A DNA stretch of 10,035 bases from RGIG1752 sp045650425 (GTDB lineage: Bacteria; Bacillota_I; Bacilli_A; RF39; UBA660). Positions within the stretch are counted from its first letter, which is position 1, and each line of letters starts with the position of its first letter. Of the stretch, positions 6,197 to 10,035 are shown in pieces. Where the stretch lies: the NCBI GenBank assembly GCA_045650425.1, contig JAZRRD010000102.1:1-10035 (forward strand), given 5' to 3'. The translations under genes and the position numbers were made by a program. The notes below the pieces were generated by a model that was not told the origin of the DNA, did no database searches, and saw nothing but the letters and a program-made list of their open reading frames with translations.

Positions 6197-7882
6197 ATGA
6201 AAAATGACGGGAGTTCTACGTCTTTATTTGCATTAGGTGGTTTAGGAGAAGTCGGTAAAAACATGTATGTCGTAAGACATAAAGATGAAATAATTATTGT
6301 CGATGCCGGAGTAATGTTTCCAGAAGATGAGCTTTTAGGAATTGATTATGTTATCCAAGATATTACATATTTAAAGCAAAACGAAGATAAAATTAAAGCT
6401 TTATTTATCACTCATGGACATGAAGATCATATCGGCGGAATATCATTTTTACTTCAAGCTGTAAATATACCTGTAATATATTCATCAAAGATAGCAAAAG
6501 ATTTAATAGAAAAAAAATTAGTTGATAGAAACGTTCATTATGAAAATCTAGAAGTAATTGATCAAGACTCACTTATTAAAACTAAATACTTTGAAATAGA
6601 ATTTGTTAATACTACTCACTCAATTCCAGAAAGTTATGCATTAGCTATTCATACTCCTAATGGAATCATTTTTGAAACTGGAGATTTTAAATTTGACTTA
6701 ACTCCAATTGGTCCAATGGCAGATATTCATAAAATGGCAAGGCTTGGTGAACAAGGAGTTAAGATATTACTTAGTGATAGTACAAACGCTTTATCTGAAG
6801 GATTTTCTAAAAGTGAAAACTGCGTTGATGAAGCTTTATCAGATATTATAAGTAGACATCATGGAAGAATTATAATTGCTACATTTGCATCAAACATTTA
6901 TCGTATTAAACATATAGTTGAAACATGCCGTAAATGTAATCGTAAAATTGTAGTTTTTGGAAGAAGTATGGAAACCAGTATTGATTTAGCAGTTAATAAC
7001 AACTTAATCAAAGATAAAACAATATTTATAGATAATAATCAAGCTAAAAATCTAAAAAAAGAAGAAGTTTGTATTTTATGTACAGGAAGCCAAGGTGAAC
7101 CTCTAGCAGCCCTTTCTCGTATAGCTAACGGAGTTCATAAACAAATAACGCTTTTAAATGATGATTTGGTAGTATTCTCATCTAGCCCTATCCCAGGTAA
7201 TGCCGATAGTATAAATAGAATTATTAATAAGTTATATTTAAAAGGTGTTAAAGTATTTACTAACTCCGAATTAAGTGACATCCATACATCTGGACATGCT
7301 AAAGCTGAAGAATTAAAATGGATGCTTAGAATTATAAAACCAGAGTATTTCATGCCAATGCATGGTGAATATAGAATGTTAAAAGAACATGGTGACTTAG
7401 CAATAAGTTGTGATGTTCCAGAAGAAAATGTCTTTATTTGTGGAAATGGTGATGTCGTAGAACTTACAAATGAAGGTGCAAGAAAAAATGGTACAGTTCA
7501 AGCCGGAGATGTTTATGTTGATGGTTCTCGTATCGGAGACATAGGTTCTGTTGTTATTAAAGATAGAAAACTAATGAGTCGTGACGGAATCTTAGTTACT
7601 ATTCTTAACATTAATCCATTAACAAGAAAACTATTAATAAAACCAAATATTACAACAAGAGGATTTGTAATGGTTAATGAAAATGCAGAACTAATAAATC
7701 AAATAGAAAGAAAAGTATCTGACATAGTTCATAACTTTTTAGATAATAATACTTACAGTTATACAGATTTAAAAAATCAAATTATTTTAGAACTTCATCC
7801 TTTTATAAATGAACTTACTGGAAGAAGACCAATCATCTTACCAGTTATCATGGAAGTAAAAGAAGGAAGTAATTACGATTAA
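6197..7882 (+). CDS. rnj: Ribonuclease J (metallo-beta-lactamase/beta-CASP RNase)
   Basis: RNase J has 5'-3' exonuclease and endonuclease activity and is central to mRNA decay and RNA maturation in bacteria lacking RNase E. From the ATG at 6197 the protein is 561 residues, close to the family's roughly 555. The beta-lactamase part begins LFALGGLGEVGKN (10-22) and carries the metal motif THGHEDHIGG (H73, H75, D77, H78), H141 in TTHSIPESY and D163 in ETGDFKFD. The beta-CASP part includes ATFASNIYRIKH (228-239), VFGRSMET (253-260), CTGSQGEP (295-302) and TSGHAKAEE (364-372), with H389 in MPMHGEYRM. The C-terminal domain ends in GRRPIILPVIMEV, as in RnjA/RnjB. Only one copy is in the window, so J1 versus J2 cannot be settled. 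The gene has its own strong promoter and a terminator immediately after its stop. Confidence 0.97.
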   Translation: MKNDGSSTSLFALGGLGEVGKNMYVVRHKDEIIIVDAGVMFPEDELLGIDYVIQDITYLKQNEDKIKALFITHGHEDHIGGISFLLQAVNIPVIYSSKIAKDLIEKKLVDRNVHYENLEVIDQDSLIKTKYFEIEFVNTTHSIPESYALAIHTPNGIIFETGDFKFDLTPIGPMADIHKMARLGEQGVKILLSDSTNALSEGFSKSENCVDEALSDIISRHHGRIIIATFASNIYRIKHIVETCRKCNRKIVVFGRSMETSIDLAVNNNLIKDKTIFIDNNQAKNLKKEEVCILCTGSQGEPLAALSRIANGVHKQITLLNDDLVVFSSSPIPGNADSINRIINKLYLKGVKVFTNSELSDIHTSGHAKAEELKWMLRIIKPEYFMPMHGEYRMLKEHGDLAISCDVPEENVFICGNGDVVELTNEGARKNGTVQAGDVYVDGSRIGDIGSVVIKDRKLMSRDGILVTILNINPLTRKLLIKPNITTRGFVMVNENAELINQIERKVSDIVHNFLDNNTYSYTDLKNQIILELHPFINELTGRRPIILPVIMEVKEGSNYD

Positions 7883-7912
7883 AAAAATTTCAAGATTTAC
7901 TTGAAATTTTTT
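7883..7912 (+). terminator. Intrinsic terminator of the RNase J gene
   Basis: A hairpin of about 13 bp (arms near 7882-7894 and 7900-7912, core TTTCAAG/CTTGAAA) with a 5-base loop starts at the stop codon and ends in six T. The other strand also shows a T-run after the hairpin, so it could work in both directions. Confidence 0.85.
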
Positions 7913-7941
7913 ATGTTGTAATTCTAAACAAAGATTAAATC

Positions 7942-7968
7942 AAAAAAAATCTTAGTTTTCACTAAAAT
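7942..7968 (-). terminator. Intrinsic terminator of the suf operon
   Basis: On the minus strand an 8-bp stem (one G-U pair) with a GAAA loop overlaps the SufU stop codon, and a run of eight T begins at the last base of the stem (stem 7949-7968, T-run 7942-7949). It ends the sufD-sufS-sufU transcript, so no further suf gene follows on it. Confidence 0.8.
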
Positions 7969-8380
7969 TTTCTAAGACTTTTTTTATTCCAGTATATGGT
8001 AAAAGTGCACATGTTTTACGACTATTTTGTTTATAAATCGTATCATATGCATTAGCTTCTTTTAATAATTCACTATCATATTCTTTTTCATTTACCATAT
8101 TTTCAAAATTTTTAATATATTCTAAAGCTTCTTTAACTGTCATACCAATTAAGTTCTTAATCATAATTGATGTAGATGAAGTACTTATCGCACAAGCCTC
8201 ACCGTTAAACCTTATATCTTCAATAACATCTTTATCAAATAAAATATAAATATCTAAATTATCAATACAAGAAGCATTATTAGTATTTATTTTAATATAT
8301 TCATCATTACTAAATTCTTCTTTATTCATTGGATTAGTATAGTGCTCCATGATAATTTCTCTTTTTAAATTTTCATCCAT
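7952..8380 (-). CDS. sufU: Fe-S cluster assembly sulfur-transfer protein SufU
   Basis: SufU accepts persulfide sulfur from SufS and passes it to the SufBCD-type scaffold. In Firmicutes it is a zinc-dependent sulfurtransferase rather than a true IscU scaffold. The 142 residues are near the usual length. The opening REIIMEHYTNPMNK matches the family pattern (hydrophobic-x-HYxNPxN). The metal-site residues are present: C38 and D40 (ASCIDN), C63 (NGEACAIS) and C124 (RKTCALL). The stretch between the second and third Cys (about residues 64-123) is long, as in SufU. Its ATG overlaps the sufS TAA by one base (TAATG), with only a weak GAGAG site before it, so translation is probably coupled to sufS. 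A hairpin terminator overlaps its own stop codon. Confidence 0.95.
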   Translation of the reverse strand: MDENLKREIIMEHYTNPMNKEEFSNDEYIKINTNNASCIDNLDIYILFDKDVIEDIRFNGEACAISTSSTSIMIKNLIGMTVKEALEYIKNFENMVNEKEYDSELLKEANAYDTIYKQNSRKTCALLPYTGIKKVLENFSEN

Positions 8381-9576
8381 TATAACATCTCTCTCAATAT
8401 CTTATCTTTATTTTTTAATAGTTCTACTAATTCATCAATCTCAGCTTCAGTATTATAAAAATATAAACTAATACGTACTGAATTAGTAACTTTAACTTGT
8501 TCTTTTAACATTTTTGCACAATGGTTACCTGCTCTTACACAAATACCATATTTATTTAAGTAATAAGCTACATCTTGACTAAATATTCCATCCACATTAA
8601 ATGTTACTATACCTGAATCACTTTCTAAATTTAAAATATCTAAATGAGGAATATGAATAAGTTCATTTATTAAATATTCTCTTAAACATCTTTCTCTTTT
8701 CTCGATATTTTCCATTCCGATATTATTTAAATATTTTATTGCTTCTCCAAAACCAATAATTGCAGCAATATTGATTGTTCCTGCTTCTAATCTTGCAGGT
8801 AATTCTTTTAAATAAACTTCATCTTCATTATCAAAAGATTCATTCATTCCACCACCTAAATTAGTTGGTATTAATTTATCTAAAAGTTCTTCTTTTCCAT
8901 ATAAAATACCTAGACCAGTTGGCCCTAACATTTTGTGAGCTGAAAATGCTAAAAAGTCTACATCTAAATCTTTAACATCCACTTTTATATGAGGTAGGCT
9001 TTGAGCACCATCAACTACTACAAAAATATTATTTTCATGAGCAAAATCACATATTTCTTTTATTGGGCGCTTGTCTCCTAAAACATTAGTCATATGTGCT
9101 AAACTAATAACTTTAGTATGAGGTGTTACAGCTTTAACAACATTTTCCATTGTTACGTATCCATTACTATCTAAATCGATATATTTTATTTTACATCCAG
9201 TTTCTTTTACTAATCTAAACCATGGCAATACATTTGATGCGTGCTCACTTTTCGTAATTATTATTTCATCTTCTGGTTCTAACAAATCTTTAAAAAATCC
9301 ATTTGCAATCATATTTAAAGCTTCTGTTGTTCCAGAAGTAAAAACTATTTCTTCGCTCTTTTCAGCATTAATAAATTCTTTAACTAAATTTCTAGTATTA
9401 GCTATTTCTTGATCAACTTTATATGAAATATCATAATCTCCTCTATGAGCATTCGCAGAATACTGTTCATAATATTCTGTCATTTTATCAATAACACATT
9501 TTGGCTTTAAACTAGTAGCGCAACTGTCCATATAAATAATATCTTGTTTTAACATTGGAAAATCTTCTCTATTCAT
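8380..9576 (-). CDS. sufS: Cysteine desulfurase SufS (class V PLP enzyme)
   Basis: SufS converts L-cysteine to L-alanine and an enzyme-bound persulfide, the sulfur source for Fe-S clusters, in the cytoplasm. The 398 residues fit group II desulfurases (about 400-410). Key features are IYMDSCATSLKP (14-25), SGTTEALN (81-88), H112 in SEHASN, D189 and Q192 in VVDGAQSLPH (PLP ring contacts), K215 in FSAHKMLGPTG (Schiff-base lysine), the catalytic C353 in VRAGNHCAK, and VRISLYFYNT (367-376). Most SufS proteins have RAGHHCA; here the first His is Asn (351). The start ATG has a very strong GGAGGTG site (9581-9587) in the 13-bp gap after sufD. It pairs with the overlapping sufU, the standard Firmicute arrangement. 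Confidence 0.97.
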   Translation of the reverse strand: MNREDFPMLKQDIIYMDSCATSLKPKCVIDKMTEYYEQYSANAHRGDYDISYKVDQEIANTRNLVKEFINAEKSEEIVFTSGTTEALNMIANGFFKDLLEPEDEIIITKSEHASNVLPWFRLVKETGCKIKYIDLDSNGYVTMENVVKAVTPHTKVISLAHMTNVLGDKRPIKEICDFAHENNIFVVVDGAQSLPHIKVDVKDLDVDFLAFSAHKMLGPTGLGILYGKEELLDKLIPTNLGGGMNESFDNEDEVYLKELPARLEAGTINIAAIIGFGEAIKYLNNIGMENIEKRERCLREYLINELIHIPHLDILNLESDSGIVTFNVDGIFSQDVAYYLNKYGICVRAGNHCAKMLKEQVKVTNSVRISLYFYNTEAEIDELVELLKNKDKILREML

Positions 9577-9589
9577 AATTCACCTCCAT

Positions 9590-10035
9590 TTATAAATATT
9601 TTTTTATATTTTCTTTAAACTCTTCATTTTTAAATATACTTAACATAAAACCATTTCTAAGTAGTTTTATTGAATCTATTTCATTAATCCCTTTAGAATT
9701 TAAATAAAACATTTCTTCTTCATTTATATTACTTATTGTAACATTATGATTAGCAATTACATCATTACTATCTACGATTAAATTTGGAAGTATTGATATA
9801 TTACTATTTTCAGAATTAAATGCTCTTATATCCTCTGTTATTTCATTTTCTAAGGTGTTTTTAAAAACATATCCTGATGCATCTACAAATACATTAGCAT
9901 TATCTGTAGTTAAAACCCTAATCAATACTTTACTATTTATATGGGAATATTTTTCATAAACATTAATATTCATTTTATAATCTTTATTACATAAAATACC
10001 TTCATTAAATAATGATTTAGAATTATCTTTATGAT
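9590..10035 (-). CDS. sufD: SufD-like Fe-S assembly protein, C-terminal part (5' end beyond window)
   Basis: The reading frame is open to the right edge, about 20 codons beyond the Met at 9973, so that Met is internal and the gene is partial. About 147 residues are visible. The section ISILPNLIVDSNDVIANHNV followed by TISNINEEEMFYLNSKGI matches the end of SufD/SufB beta-helix proteins (typically P-L-I--DDV-ASHGATVG-LDEE-LFYL-SRGI). The preceding strands (VLIRVLTTDNANVFVDASG and the following region) fit the repeating beta-helix. The sufS neighbour and small size favour SufD over SufB. The family's usual SHGAT is replaced by NHNVT, so the protein is divergent, but the histidine is kept. SufD joins SufB and SufC in the scaffold complex. 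The gene ends 13 bp before sufS and is probably co-transcribed with it. Confidence 0.85.
   Translation of the reverse strand, partial: HKDNSKSLFNEGILCNKDYKMNINVYEKYSHINSKVLIRVLTTDNANVFVDASGYVFKNTLENEITEDIRAFNSENSNISILPNLIVDSNDVIANHNVTISNINEEEMFYLNSKGINEIDSIKLLRNGFMLSIFKNEEFKENIKKYL

Noticed and set aside
7135..7353. A 72-codon open frame on the minus strand
   Set aside because: It is antisense inside the conserved beta-CASP part of RNase J; a second real gene there is very unlikely.

Overview
The window is AT-rich (I estimate about 30% G+C by eye) and gene-dense. It reads with the standard bacterial code: the Trp codons I checked are TGG, and TGA ends one gene. The set ftsY-ylxM-ffh, RNase J and a SufD-SufS-SufU iron-sulfur cluster, all with Shine-Dalgarno sites, points to a low-G+C Gram-positive lineage. 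This would be Bacillota or a Mycoplasmatota-like gut Bacilli relative. I cannot fix the genus.

Layout: positions 1-6062 all lie on the minus strand. In transcription order they are ftsY, ylxM, a membrane-anchored phosphodiester glycosidase (NAGPA) domain protein, an unrecognised 405-residue protein with a CCCH zinc-finger-like cluster, a small single-pass membrane protein, a 93-residue acidic protein, ffh, and a membrane-anchored protein cut by the left edge. In many Firmicutes ylxM sits directly before ffh. Here four genes lie between them, and a terminator plus a new promoter separate ffh from the genes upstream. ftsY (minus) and the RNase J gene (plus) are divergent from a 134-bp region with a good promoter on each strand. 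RNase J then meets the sufD-sufS-sufU operon (minus, right edge) tail to tail, with two separate hairpin terminators in the 69-bp gap.

How the genes work together: Ffh and FtsY are the two GTPases of co-translational protein targeting, and YlxM is their usual small HTH-type partner. RNase J is the main 5'-3' exonuclease and endonuclease of RNA turnover in this group. SufS takes sulfur from cysteine and passes it to SufU, and the scaffold containing SufD builds Fe-S clusters. The four genes between ylxM and ffh have no obvious link to the signal recognition particle and are the least explained part. No tRNA, rRNA, CRISPR array, insertion sequence or origin was seen, and no gene-free stretch exceeds 300 bases.
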